From Metallyticus violacea (taxonomy: Eukaryota > Arthropoda > Insecta > Mantodea > Metallyticidae), in assembly GCA_030762175.1 (NCBI GenBank), contig CM060834.1, forward strand, positions 67,127,501 to 67,191,500: DNA of 64,000 nt, given 5' to 3'. The position numbers and the translations under genes are program-made. The notes beneath the pieces are model-generated. The model saw only the letters and a list, made by a program, of their open reading frames with translations. It was not told where the DNA came from and made no database searches. Shown here piece by piece: positions 1 to 9,847 of this stretch; within the stretch, counting starts at the first letter, position 1, and each line of letters begins with the position of its first letter.

Positions 1-2934
1 TTTGATATCCTCAGAAAAGCATATTATGCACAAAGAATCTCGAAAAGAAAAAAAATTTTTTTCGAAGTTTGGACACTTCGTTAGAATCACTTTTTTTCCG
101 ATCTTATTTGAGATAACTGGTTCTCTTTCATTATACTAGTTTGATAGCCTCAGCAAAGCATATTATGCGCAAAGAATCTCGAAAAGAAAAAAAAAATTTT
201 TTCGAAGTTTGGAAACTACGTTAGAATCACTTTTTTTCCGTTCTTATTTGAGATAACTGGTTCTCTTTCATTATACTAGTTTGATAGGCTCAGTAAAGCA
301 TATTATGCGCAAAGAATCTCGAAAAGAAAAAAATTTTTTTTCGAAGTTTGGAAACTTTGTTTGAATGACTTTTTTTCCGTTCTTATTTGAGATAACTGGT
401 TCTCTTTCATTATACTAGTTTGATAGCCTCAGTAAAGCATATTATGCGCAAAGAATATGGAAACGAAAAAAAATTTTTTTCGAAGTTTGGAAACTTCGTT
501 AGAATCACTTTTTTTCCGTTCTTATGTGAGATAACTGGTTCTCTTTCCATATACTAGTTTGATAAACTCAGAAAAGGATATTATGCGCAAAGAATCTCGA
601 AAAGAAAAAAGTTTTTTTTCGAAGTTTCAAACTTCGTTTGAATAACTTTTTTTTCCGTTCTTATTTGAGATAACTGGTTCTCTTTCATTATATTAGTTTG
701 ATAGCGTCAGTAAAGCATATTATGCGCAAAGAATCTGGAAAAGAAAAAAAAATTTTTTCGAAGTTTGGAAACTTCGTTAGAATCACTTTTTTCCATTCTT
801 ATTTGAGATAACTGGTTCTCTTTCATTATACTAGTTTGATAGCCTCAGTAAAGCATATTATGCGCAAAGAATCTCGAAAAGAAAAAAAATTTTTTTCGAA
901 GTTTGGAAACGTCGTTTGAATCACTTTTTTCCGTTCTTATTTGAGATTACTGGTTCTCTTTCATTATAGTAGAATGATAGCCTCAGAAAAGCATATTATG
1001 CACAAAGAATATCGAAAAGAAAAAAAAATTTTTTTGGAAGTTTGGAAACTTCGTTAGAAACACTTTTATTCCGTTCTTATTTGAGATAACTGGTTCTCTT
1101 TCATTATACTAGTTTGATAGCCTCAGAAAAGCATATTATGCGCAAAGAATCTCGAAAAGAAAAAAAGTTTTTTTCGAAGTTTGGAAACTTCGTTTGAATC
1201 ACTTTTTTTCCGTTCTTATTTGAGATAACTGGTTCTCTTTCATTATACTAGTTTGATAGCCTCAGTAAAGCATATTATGCATAAAGAATCTCGAAAAGAA
1301 AAAAGTTTTTTTTCGAAGTTTGGAAACTTCGTTTGAATCACTTTTTTTCCGTTCTTATTTGAGATAACTGGTTCTCTTTCATTATACTAGTTTGATAGCC
1401 TCAGTAAAGCATATTATGCCCAAAGAATTCGAAAAGAAAAAAATTTTTTTTCGAAGTTTGGAAACTTCATTAGAATCACTTTTTTCCGTTCTTATTCGAG
1501 ATAACTGGTTCTCTTTCATTATACTAGTTTGATAGCTGTAGAAAAGGATATTATGCGCAAAGAATCTCGAAAAGAAAAAAAAAAATTTTTCGAAGTTTGG
1601 AAACTTCATTAGAATAACTTTTTTTCCGTTCTTATTCGAGATAACTGGTTCTCTTTCATTATACTAGTTTGATAGCCTCAGAAAAGCATATTATGCGCAA
1701 AGAATCTCGAAAAGAAAAAAATTTTTTTCGAAGTTTGGAAACTACATTAGAATCACTTTTTTTCCGTTATTATTCGAGATAACTGGTTCGCTTTAATTAT
1801 ACTAATTTGATAGCCTCAGAAAAGCATATTATGCGGAAAAAATCTCGAAAAGAAAAAAAATTTTTTTTGTAGTTTGGAAACTTCGTTAGAATCACTTTTT
1901 TTCCGTTCTTATTTGAGATAACTGGTTCTCTTTCATTATAACTAGTTTGATAGCCTCAGTAAAGCATATGATGCGCAAAGAATCTCGAAAAGAAAAAAAA
2001 TTTTTCGAAGTTTGGAAACTTCCTTAGAATCACTTTTTTTTCCGTTCTTATTTGAGATAACTGGTTCTCTTTCATTATACTCGTTTGATAGCCTCAGTAA
2101 AGCATATTATGCGCAAAGAATCTCGAAAAGAAAAAAGTTTTTTTTCGAAGTTTGGAAACTTCGTTTGAATCACTTTTTTTCCGTTCTTATTTGAGATAAC
2201 TGGTTCTCTTTCATTATACTAGTTTGATAGCCTCAGTAAAGCATATAATGCGCAAAGAATCTCGAAAAGAAAAAAAAATTTTTTCGAAGTTTGGAAATTT
2301 CGTTAGAATCACTTTTTTTCCGTTCTTATTTGAGATAACTGGTTCTCGTTCATTATACTAGTTTGTTAGCCTCAGTTAAGCATATTATGCGCAAAGAATC
2401 TCGAAAAGAAAAAAAAATTTTTTCGAAGTTTGGAAACTTCCTTAGAATCACTTGTTTTCCGTTCTTATTTGAGATAACTGGTTCTCTTTCATTATACTAG
2501 TTTGATAGCCTCAGTAAAGCATATTATGCGCAAAGAATCTGGAAAAGAAAAAAAATTTTTTTCGAAGTTTGGAAACTTCGTTTGAATCACTTTTTTTCCG
2601 TTCTTATTTGAGATAACTGGTTCTCTTTCATTATATTAGTTTGATAGCGTCAGTAAAGCATATTATGCGCAAAGAATCTGGAAAAGAAAAAAAATTTTTT
2701 TCGAAGTTTGGAAACTTCGTTAGAATCACTTTTTTCCGTTCTTATTTGAGATAACTGGTTCTCTTTCATTATACTAGTTTGATAGCCTCAGTAAAGCATA
2801 TTATGCGCAAAGAATCTGGAAAAGAAAAAAAATTATTTTCGAAGTTTGGAAACTTCGTTAGAATCACTTTTTTTCCGTTCTTAATTGAGATAACTGGTTC
2901 TCTTTCATTATACTAGTTTGATAGCCTCAGCAAA

Positions 2935-2945
2935 GCATATTATGC
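2935..2945. other. Small dyad GCATA-T-TATGC, recurring once per monomer
   Basis: GCATA and TATGC are exact reverse complements around a single T. The element recurs at the same position in nearly every monomer. In classes B and F the following CGC is CAC, and in F copies that also have AAATGC before it the arms extend to TGCATA/TATGCA. In class D the left arm is broken (GAATA), and in J' the right arm is broken (TACGC). It may be a protein-binding site, but nothing in the sequence proves that. Confidence 0.6.
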
Positions 2946-2963
2946 GCAAAGAATCTCGAAAAG

Positions 2964-2978
2964 AAAAAAAATTTTTTT
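2964..2978. other. A8T7 tract, recurring once per monomer
   Basis: Eight A followed by seven T sit directly before the larger dyad. The tract varies by class: A8T6 in C; A6-G-T9 in H; A6-G-T8 in Q and T; A~10 then TATTTTTT in E; TTATTTT in N. Most length variation in the array sits here, which fits replication slippage. AnTn tracts are known to give rigid, bent DNA with a narrow minor groove that AT-hook proteins bind. Repeated every ~139 bp, it could phase nucleosomes, but that is inference. Confidence 0.7.
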
Positions 2979-2996
2979 CGAAGTTTGGAAACTTCG
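2979..2996. other. 18 bp dyad CGAAGTTT-GG-AAACTTCG, recurring once per monomer
   Basis: Two 8 bp arms are exact reverse complements around a GG centre, directly abutting the T end of the A/T tract. Class-defining changes often fall in the right arm: AAACGTCG in A, E and V; AAATTTCG in I; AAACTTCC in J; AAACTTTG in X; ACACTTCG in B; AAACTTCAT in O and R. Left-arm changes occur in H, P and N. Thus only some classes keep a perfect dyad. It could form a small hairpin or bind a dimeric protein; neither is shown by the sequence. Confidence 0.7.
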
Positions 2997-3757
2997 TTAG
3001 AATCACTTTTTTTCCGTTCTTATTTGAGATAACTGGTTCTCTTTCATTATACTAGTTTGATAGCCTCAGTAAAGCATATTATGCGCAAAGAATCTCGAAA
3101 AGAAAAAAAATTTTTTTCGAAGTTTGGAAACGTTGTTTTAATCACTTTTTTTCGTTCTTGTTTGAGATTACTGGTTCTCTTTCATTATAGTAGTTCCATA
3201 GCCTCAGAAAAGCATATTATGCACAAAGAATCTCGAAAAGAAAAAAAATTTTTTTCGAAGTTTGGAAACTTCGTTAGAATCACTTTTTTTCCGTTCTTAT
3301 TTGAGATAACTGGTTCTCTTTCATTATACTAGTTTGATAGCCTCAGCAAAGCATATTATGCGCAAAGAATCTCGAAAAGAAAAAAAATTTTTTTCGAAGT
3401 TTGGAAACTTCGTTAGAATCATTTTTTTTCCGTTCTTATTTGAGATAACTGGTTCTCTTTCATTATACTAGTTTGATAGCCTCAGTAAAGCATATTATGC
3501 GCAAAGAATCTGGAAAAGAAAAAAAATTATTTTCGAAGTTGGAAACTTCGTTAGAATCACTTTTTAACCGTTCTTAATTGAGATAACTGGTTCTCTTTCA
3601 TTATACTAGTTTGATAGCCTCAGTAAAGCATATTATGCGCAAAGAATCTCGAAAAGAAAAAAGTTTTTTTTTGAAGTTTGGAAACTTCGTTTGAATCACT
3701 TTTTTTCCGTTCTTATTTGAGATAACTGGTTCTCTTTCATTATACTAGTTTGATAGG

Positions 3758-5333
3758 CTCAGTAAAGCATATTATGCGCAAAGAATCTCGAAATGAAAAA
3801 AAATTTTTTCGAAGTTTGGAATCGTCGTTTGAATCACTTTTTTCCGTTCTTATTTGAGATTACTGGTTCTCTTTCATTATACTAGTTTGATAGCCTCAGA
3901 AAAGCATATTATGCACAAAGAATCTCGAAAAGAAAAAAAATTTTTTTCGAAGTTTGGACACTTCGTTAGAATCACTTTTTTTCCGATCTTATTTGAGATA
4001 ACTGGTTCTCTTTCATTATACTAGTTTGATAGCCTCAGCAAAGCATATTATGCGCAAAGAATCTCGAAAAGAAAAAAAATTTTTTTCGAAGTTTGGAAAC
4101 TTCGTTAGAATCACTTTTTTTCCGTTCTTATTTGAGATAACTGGTTCTCTTTCATTATACTAGTTTGATAGCCTCAGCAAAGCATATTATGCGCAAAGAA
4201 TCTCGAAAAGAAAAAAAATTTTTTCCAAGTTTGGAAACTTCGTTAGAATCACTTTTTTTCCGTTCTTATTTGAGATAACTGGTTCTCTTTCATTATACTA
4301 GTTTGATAGGCTCAGTAAAGCATATTATGCGCAAAGAATCTCGAAAAGAAAAAAATTTTTTTCGAAGTTTGGAAACTTTGTTTGAATGACTTTTTTTCCG
4401 TTCTTATTTGAGATAACTGGTTCTCTTTCATTATACTAGTTTGATAGCCTCAGTAAAGCATATTATGCGCAAAGAATATGGAAAAGAAAAAAAATTTTTT
4501 TCGAAGTTATGAAACTTCGTTAGAATCACTTTTTTTCCGTTCTTATGTGAGATAACTGGTTCTCTTTCCATATACTAGTTTGATAACCTCAGAAAAGGAT
4601 ATTATGCGCAAAGAATCTCGAAAAGAAAAAAGTTTTTTTTCGAAGTTTGGTAACTTCGTTTGAATCACTTTTTTTTCCGTTCTTATTTGAGATAACTGGT
4701 TCTCTTTCATTATATTAGTTTGATAGCGTCAGTAAAGCATATTATGCGCAAAGAATCTGGAAAAGAAAAAAAAAAATTTTCGAAGTTTGGAAACTTCGTT
4801 AGAATCACTTTTTTCCATTCTTATTTGAGATAACTGGTTCTCTTTCATTATACTAGTTTGATAGCCTCAGTAAAGCATATTATGCGCAAAGAATCTCGAA
4901 AAGAAAAAAAAATTTTTTCGAAGTTTGGAAACGTCGTTTGAATCACTTTTTCCGTTCTTATTTGAGATTACTGGTTCTCTTTCATTATAGTAGTTTGATA
5001 GCCTCAGAAAAGCATATTATGCGCAAACAATCTCGAAAAGAAAATAGTTTTTTTTCGAAGTTTGGAAACTTCTTTAGAATCACTTTTTTTCCGTTCTTAT
5101 TTGAGATAACTGGTTCTCTTTCATTATACTAGTTTGATAGCCTCAGTAAAGCATATTATGCGCAAAGAATCTGGAAAAGAAAAAAAATTATTTTCGAAAT
5201 TTGGAAACTTCGTTAGAATCACTTTTTTCCGTTCTTAATTGAGATAACTGGTTCTCTTTCATTATACCAGTTTGATAGCCTCAGTAAAGCATATTATGCG
5301 CAAAGAATCTCGAAAAGAAAAAAGTTTTTTTTT
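3758..5333 (+). repeat. Array segment with a second copy 13174 bp downstream
   Basis: The order is A-type (marked CTCGAAATGA and GGAATCGTCG), B, C, C (TTTTTTCCAAG), X, S, T, U, V, W (AAACAATCTCG), N and the start of H'. Marks seen here reappear 13174 bp downstream: CTCGAAATGA at 3787 and 16961, and TTCTCATTTG at 5371 and 18545, just beyond this segment. Small differences separate the two copies, for example GGTTTTCTTTCC near 17733 against GGTTCTCTTTCC here. Confidence 0.85.
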
Positions 5334-5685
5334 GAAGTTTGGAAACTTCGTTAGAATCACTTTTTTTCCGTTCTCATTTGAGATAACTGGTTCTCTTTCA
5401 TTATACTAGTTTGATAGGCTCAGTAAAGCATATTATGCGCAAAGAATCTCGAAAAGAAAAAAAATTTTTTCGAAGTTTGGAATCGTCGTTTGAATCACTT
5501 TTTTCCGTTCTTATTTGAGATTACTGGTTCTCTTTCATTATACTAGTTTGATAGCCTCAGCAAAGCATATTATGCGCAAAGAATCTCGAAAAGAAAAAAA
5601 ATTTTTTTCGAAGTTTGGAAACTTCGTTAGAATCACTTTTTTTCCGTTCTTATTTGAGTTAACTGGTTCTCTTTCATTATACTAG

Positions 5686-6657
5686 TTTGATAGCCTCAGT
5701 AAAGCTTATTATGCGCAAAGAATCTCGAAAAGAAAAAAATTTTTTTTCGAAGTTTGGAAACGTCGTTTGAATCACTTTTTTCCGTTCTTATTTGAGATTA
5801 CTGGTTCTCTTTCATTATAGTAGTTTGATAGCCTCAGAAAAGCATATTATGCACAAAGAATCTCGAAAAGAAAAAAAATTTTTTTCGAAGTTTGGACACT
5901 TCGTTAGAATCACTTTTTTTCCGATCTTATTTGAAATAACTGATTCTCTTTCATTATACTAGTTTGATAGCCTCAGCAAAGCATATTATGCGCAAAGAAT
6001 CTCGAAAAGAAAAAAAATTTTTTCGAAGTTTGGAAACTTCGTTAGAATCACTTTTTTTCCGTTCTTATTTGAGATAACTGGTTCTCTTTCATTATACTAG
6101 TTTGATAGCCTCAGCAAAGAATATTATGCGCAAAGAATCTCGAAAATAAAAAAAATTTTTTTCGAAGTTTGGAAACTTCGTTAGAATCACTTTTTTTCCG
6201 TTCTTATTTGAGATAACTGGTTCTCTTTCATTATACTAGTTTGATAGGCTCAGTAAAGCATATTATGCGCAAAGAATCTCGAAGAGATAAAAAAAATATT
6301 TCTTCGAAGTTTGGAAACGTCGTTTGAATCACTTTTTTCCGTTCTTATTTGAGATTACTGGTTCTCTTTCATTATAGTAGTTTGATAGCCTCAGAAAAGC
6401 ATATTATGCACAAAGAATCACGAAAAGAAAAAAAAATTTTTTCGAAGTTTGGAAACTTCGTTAGAATCACTTTTTTCCGTTCTTATTTGAGATAACTGGT
6501 TCTCTTTCATTATACTAGTTTGATAGCCTCAGAAAAGCATATTATGCGCAAAGAATCTCGAAAACAAAAAAGTTTTATTTCGAAGTTTGGAAACTTCGTT
6601 AGAATCACTTTTTTTCCGTTCTTATTTGAGAAAACTGGTTCTCTTTCATTATACTAG
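5686..6657 (+). repeat. Module 1 exemplar: monomers A-B-C-D-E-F-G
   Basis: Seven monomers start at 5686 (A), 5824 (B), 5963 (C), 6101 (D), 6240 (E), 6381 (F) and 6519 (G). Diagnostic marks: A has CGTCGTTTGAATC, GATTACTGG and TATAGTAG. B has ATGCAC, GGACACTTCG, CCGATC and GAAATAACTGATTC. C has CAGCAAAGC with a T6 tract. D has CAGCAAAGAAT. E has GGCTCAG and a TATTT-interrupted tract. F has AAAGAATCACG. G has CGAAAACAAAAAA and GAGAAAACTGG. The same order recurs many times in the window, sometimes without D (for example 51,3-52,1 kb). Confidence 0.85.
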
Positions 6658-7766
6658 TTTGATAGGCTCAGTAAAGCATATTATGCGCAAAGAATCTCGA
6701 AAAGAAAAAAATTTTTTTTCGAAGTTTGGAAACTTTGTTTGAATGACTTTTTTTCCGTTCTTATTTGAGATAACTGGTTCTCTTTCATTATACTAGTTTG
6801 ATAGCCTCAGTAAAGCATATTATGCGCAAAGAATATGGAAAAGAAAAAAAATTTTTTTCGAAGTTTGGAAACTTCGTTAGAATCACTTTTTTTCCGTTCT
6901 TATGTGAGATAACTGGTTCTCTTACCATATACTAGTTTGATAACCTCAGAAAAGGATATTATGCGCAAAGAATCTCGAAAAGAAAAAAGTTTATTTTCGA
7001 AGTTTGGAAACTTCGTTTGAATCACTTTTTTTTCCGTTCTTATTTGAGATAACTGGTTCTCTTTCATTATATTAGTTTGATAGCGTCAGTAAAGCATATT
7101 ATGCGCAAAGAATCTGGAAAAGAAAAAAAAATTTTTTCGAAGTTTGGAAACTTCGTTAGAATCACTTTTTTCCATTCTTATTTGAGATAACTGGTTCTCT
7201 TTCATTATACTAGTTTGATAGCCTCAGTAAAGCATATTATGCGCAAAGAATCTCGAAAAGAAAAAAAAAATTTTTCGAAGTTTGGAAACGTCGTTTGAAT
7301 AACTTTTTCCGTTCTTATTTGAGATTACTGGTTCTCTTTCATTATAGTAGTTTCATAGCCTCAGAAAAGCATATTATGCGCAAAAAATCTCGAAAAGAAA
7401 AAAGTTTTTTTTCGAAGTTTGGAAACTTCGTTAGAATCACTTTTTTTCCGTTCTTATTTGAGATAACTGGTTCTCTTTCATTATACTAGTTTGATAGCCT
7501 CAGTAAAGCATATTATGCGCAAAGAATCTGGAAAAGAAAAAAAATTATTTTCGAAGTTTGGAAACTTCGTTAGAATCACTTTTTTCCGTTCTTAATTGAG
7601 ATAACTGGTTCTCTTTCATTATACTAGTTTGATAGCCTCAGTAAAGCATATTATGCGCAAAGAATCTCGAAAAGAAAAAAGTTTTTTTTTGAAGTTTGGA
7701 AACTTCGTTAGAATCACTTTTTTTCCATTCTTATTTGAGATAACTGGTTCTCTTTCATTATACTAG
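6658..7766 (+). repeat. Module 2 exemplar: monomers X-S-T-U-V-W-N-H'
   Basis: Eight monomers start at 6658 (X), 6797 (S), 6936 (T), 7076 (U), 7214 (V), 7351 (W), 7490 (N) and 7628 (H'). X has AAACTTTGTTTGAATGAC. S has AAAGAATATGG, TTATGTGAG and CCATATAC. T has GATAACCTCAGAAAAGGAT and TATATTAG. U has GCGTCAG, TCTGG and CCATTC. V has a short T5 run and TATAGTAG. W has AAAAAATCTCG (AAACAATCTCG in other copies). N has TCTGG, TTATTTTCG and TTAATTGAG. H' has the G-interrupted tract with CTTCGTTAG. The module normally follows G and leads back to A. Confidence 0.83.
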
Positions 7767-8735
7767 TTTGAGAGGCTCAGTAAAGCATATTATGCGCAAA
7801 GAATCTCGAAAAGAAAAAAATTTTTTTTCGAAGTTTGGAAACGTCGTTTGAATCACTTTTTTCCGTTCTTATTTGAGATTACTGGTTCTCTTTCATTATA
7901 GTAGTTTGATAGCCTCAGAAAAGCATATTATGCACAAAGAATCTCGAAAAGAAAAAAAATTTTTTCGAAGTTTGGACACTTCGTTAGAATCACTTTTTTT
8001 CCGATCTTATTTGAAATAACTGATTCTCTTTCATTATACTAGTTTGATAGCCTCAGCAAAGCATATTATGCGCAAAGAATCTCGAAAAGAAAAAAAATTT
8101 TTTCGAAGTTTGGAAACTTCGTTAGAATCACTTTTTTTCCGTTCTTATTTGAGATAACTGGCTCTCTTTCATTATACTAGTTTGATAGCCTCAGCAAAGA
8201 ATATTATGCGCAAAGAATCTCGAAAAGAAAAAAAATTTTTTTCGAAGTTTGGAAACTTCGTTAGAATCACTTTTTTTCCGTTCTTATTTGAGATAACTGG
8301 TTCTCTTTCATTATACTAGTTTGATAGGCTCAGTAAAGCATATTATGCGCAAAGAATCTCAAAGAAAAAAAAAATATTTTTTCGAAGTTAGGAAACGTCG
8401 TTTGAATCACTTTTTTCCGTTCTTATTTGAGATTACTGGTTCTCTTTCATTATAGTAGTTTGATAGCCTCAGAAATGCATATTATGCACAAAGAATCACG
8501 AAAAGAAAAAAAAATTTTTCGAAGTTTGGAAACTTCGTTAGAATCACTTTTTTTCCGTTCTTATTTGAGATAACTGGTTCTCTTTCATTATACTAGTTTG
8601 ATAGCCTCAGAAAAGCATATTATGCGCAAAGAATCTCGAAAACAAAAAAGGTTTTTTTCGAAGTTGGGAAACTTCGTTAGATTCACTTTTTTTCCGTTCT
8701 TATTTGAGAATACTGGTTCTCTTTCATTATACTAG

Positions 8736-9569
8736 TTTGATAGCCTCAGTAAAGCATATTATGCGCAAAGAATCTCGAAAAGAAAAAAGTTTTTTTTTGA
8801 AGTTTGGAAACTTCGTTTGAATCACTTTTTTTCCGTTCTTATTTGAGATAACTGGTTCTCTTTCATTATACTGGTTTGATAGCCTCAGTAAAGCATATTA
8901 TGCGCAAACAATCTCGAAAAGAAAAAAAATTTTTTTCGAAGTTTGGAAATTTCGTTAGAATCACTTTTTTTCCGTTCTTATTTGAGATAACTGGTTCTCT
9001 TTCATTATACTAGTTTGTTAGCCTCAGTAAAGCATATTATGCGCAAAGAATCTCGAAAAGAAAAAAAATTTTTTTCGAAGTTTGGAAACTTCCTTAGAAT
9101 CACTTTTTTTCCGTTCTTATTTGAGATAACTGGTTCTCTTTCATTATACTAGTTTGATAGCCTCAGTAAAGCATATTATGCGCAAAGAATCTGGAAAAGA
9201 AAAAAAATTTTTTTCGAAGTTTGGAAACTTCGTTTGAATCACTTTTTTTCCGTTCTTATTTGAGATAACTGGTTCTCTTTCATTATATTAGTTTGAAAGC
9301 GTCAGTAAAGCATATTATGCGCAAAGAATCTGGAAAAGAAAAAAAATTTTTTTCGAAGTTTGGAAACTTCGTTAGAATCACTTTTTTTCCGTTCTTATTT
9401 GAGATAACTGGTTCTCTTTAATTATACTAGTTTGATAGCCTCAGTAAAGCAAATTATGCGCAAAGAATCTGGAAAAGAAAAAAAATTTTTTTCGAAGTTT
9501 GGAAACTTCGTTAGAATCACTTTTTTTCCGTTCTTATTTGAGATAACTGGTTCTCTTTCATTATACTAG
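8736..9569 (+). repeat. Module 3 exemplar: monomers H-I-J-K-L-M
   Basis: Six monomers start at 8736 (H), 8875 (I), 9014 (J), 9153 (K), 9292 (L) and 9431 (M). H has AAAAAAGTTTTTTTTTGAAG, CTTCGTTTG and usually TATACTGG at its end. I has AAACAATCTCG and AAATTTCG. J has TTGTTAGCC and AAACTTCC. K has TCTGG, CTTCGTTTG and TATATTAG. L has GCGTCAG and TCTGG. M has TCTGG and, in several copies, GCAAATTATGC. The module follows G and leads either to E-F-G or to module 4. It is the most frequent theme to the right of about 48 kb. Confidence 0.83.
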
Positions 9570-9709
9570 TTTGATAGGCTCAGTAAAGCATATTATGCGC
9601 AAAGAATCTCAAAGAAAAAAAAAAATATTTTTTCGAAGTTTGGAAACGTCGTTTGAATCACTTTTTTCCGTTCTTATTTGAGATTACTGGTTCTCTTTCA
9701 TTATAGTAG

Positions 9710-9847
9710 TTTGATAGCCTCAGAAATGCATATTATGCACAAAGAATCACGAAAAGAAAAAAAAAATTTTCGAAGTTTGGAAACTTCGTTAGAATCACTT
9801 TTTTTCCGTTCTCATTTGAGATAACTGGTTCTCTTTCATTATACTAG
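9710..9847 (+). repeat. Hybrid monomer F/H' at the 4438 bp duplication junction
   Basis: The 5' half is class F (CAGAAATGC, ATGCAC, GAATCACG and an A-rich tract ending TTTTCG). The 3' half carries the private TTCTCATTTG of the H' monomer at 5371. The switch must lie in the shared stretch 9772-9812, which matches 5334-5374 and 14210-14250. The parents are in register, so monomer length is unchanged. Confidence 0.88.

Larger units (their letters stand above)
2917..3055 (+). repeat. Reference monomer (consensus-like, 139 bp)
   Basis: This copy is close to the majority sequence and serves as the coordinate frame. In monomer positions: 1-14 head (TTTGATAGCCTCAG); 19-29 small dyad GCATATTATGC; 30-41 linker with AAAGAATCT; 42-62 purine-to-A/T tract; 63-80 dyad CGAAGTTTGGAAACTTCG; 81-90 TTAGAATCAC; 91-98 T run; 98-111 CCGTTCTTATTTG; 111-139 tail with GATAACTGG and TTATACTAG. 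It has CAGCAAAGC at positions 12-20, where CAGTAAAGC is more usual. GC is about 30%. Base 1 of the monomer is an arbitrary phase chosen because base 1 of the window falls there. Confidence 0.93.
1..3757 (+). repeat. Left, heterogeneous part of the array
   Basis: The first monomers run B-C-X-S-T-U-A and parallel 3886 onward, offset 3885 bp and then 4024 bp because the later copy has one extra C-type monomer (starting near 4164). From about 970 to 3750 the classes are blurred and many substitutions occur once only: TATCCTCAG at 5, a dyad lacking its GG near 619, GAATGATAG near 971, GCCCAAAGAATTCG near 1418, GCTGTAGAAAAGG near 1535, CGCTTTAATTATACTAATT near 1789, TTTGTAGTTTGG near 1866, TATGATGCGC near 1967, GGTTCTCGTTC near 2341 and TTTTTAACCG near 3562. 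No gene or non-satellite insert is present. Confidence 0.85.
5334..9771 (+). repeat. 4438 bp tandem unit, copy 1 (32 monomers)
   Basis: The unit reads H'(3' part)-A-C-A-B-C-D-E-F-G-X-S-T-U-V-W-N-H'-A-B-C-D-E-F-G-H-I-J-K-L-M-E-F(5' part). Every mark I compared reappears exactly 4438 bp later: TTCTCATTTG (5371/9809), CGAAAATAAAA in D (6142/10580), the E copy with CGAAGAGATAAAA (6281/10719), TCTCTTACCATATAC in S/T (6919/11357), and the F marker GCCTCAGAAATGC (9717/14155). The constant offset means no net insertion or deletion across 4.4 kb, so the duplication is recent or maintained by conversion. Confidence 0.92.

Noticed and set aside
2964..2996. Rho-independent terminator (stem plus T run)
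   Set aside because: The stem is AT-rich with a two-base loop, the T run lies upstream of it on the plus strand, and there is no gene to terminate. The context is eukaryotic satellite.
2995..3007. Partial CENP-B-box-like match: TTCG then A and C at the right spacing (TTCGTTAGAATC) in many monomers
   Set aside because: The GGG of the essential CGGG half is absent (CACT instead). Six fixed bases at that spacing are not unlikely in 139 bp read on both strands. It is not supported as a CENP-B site.
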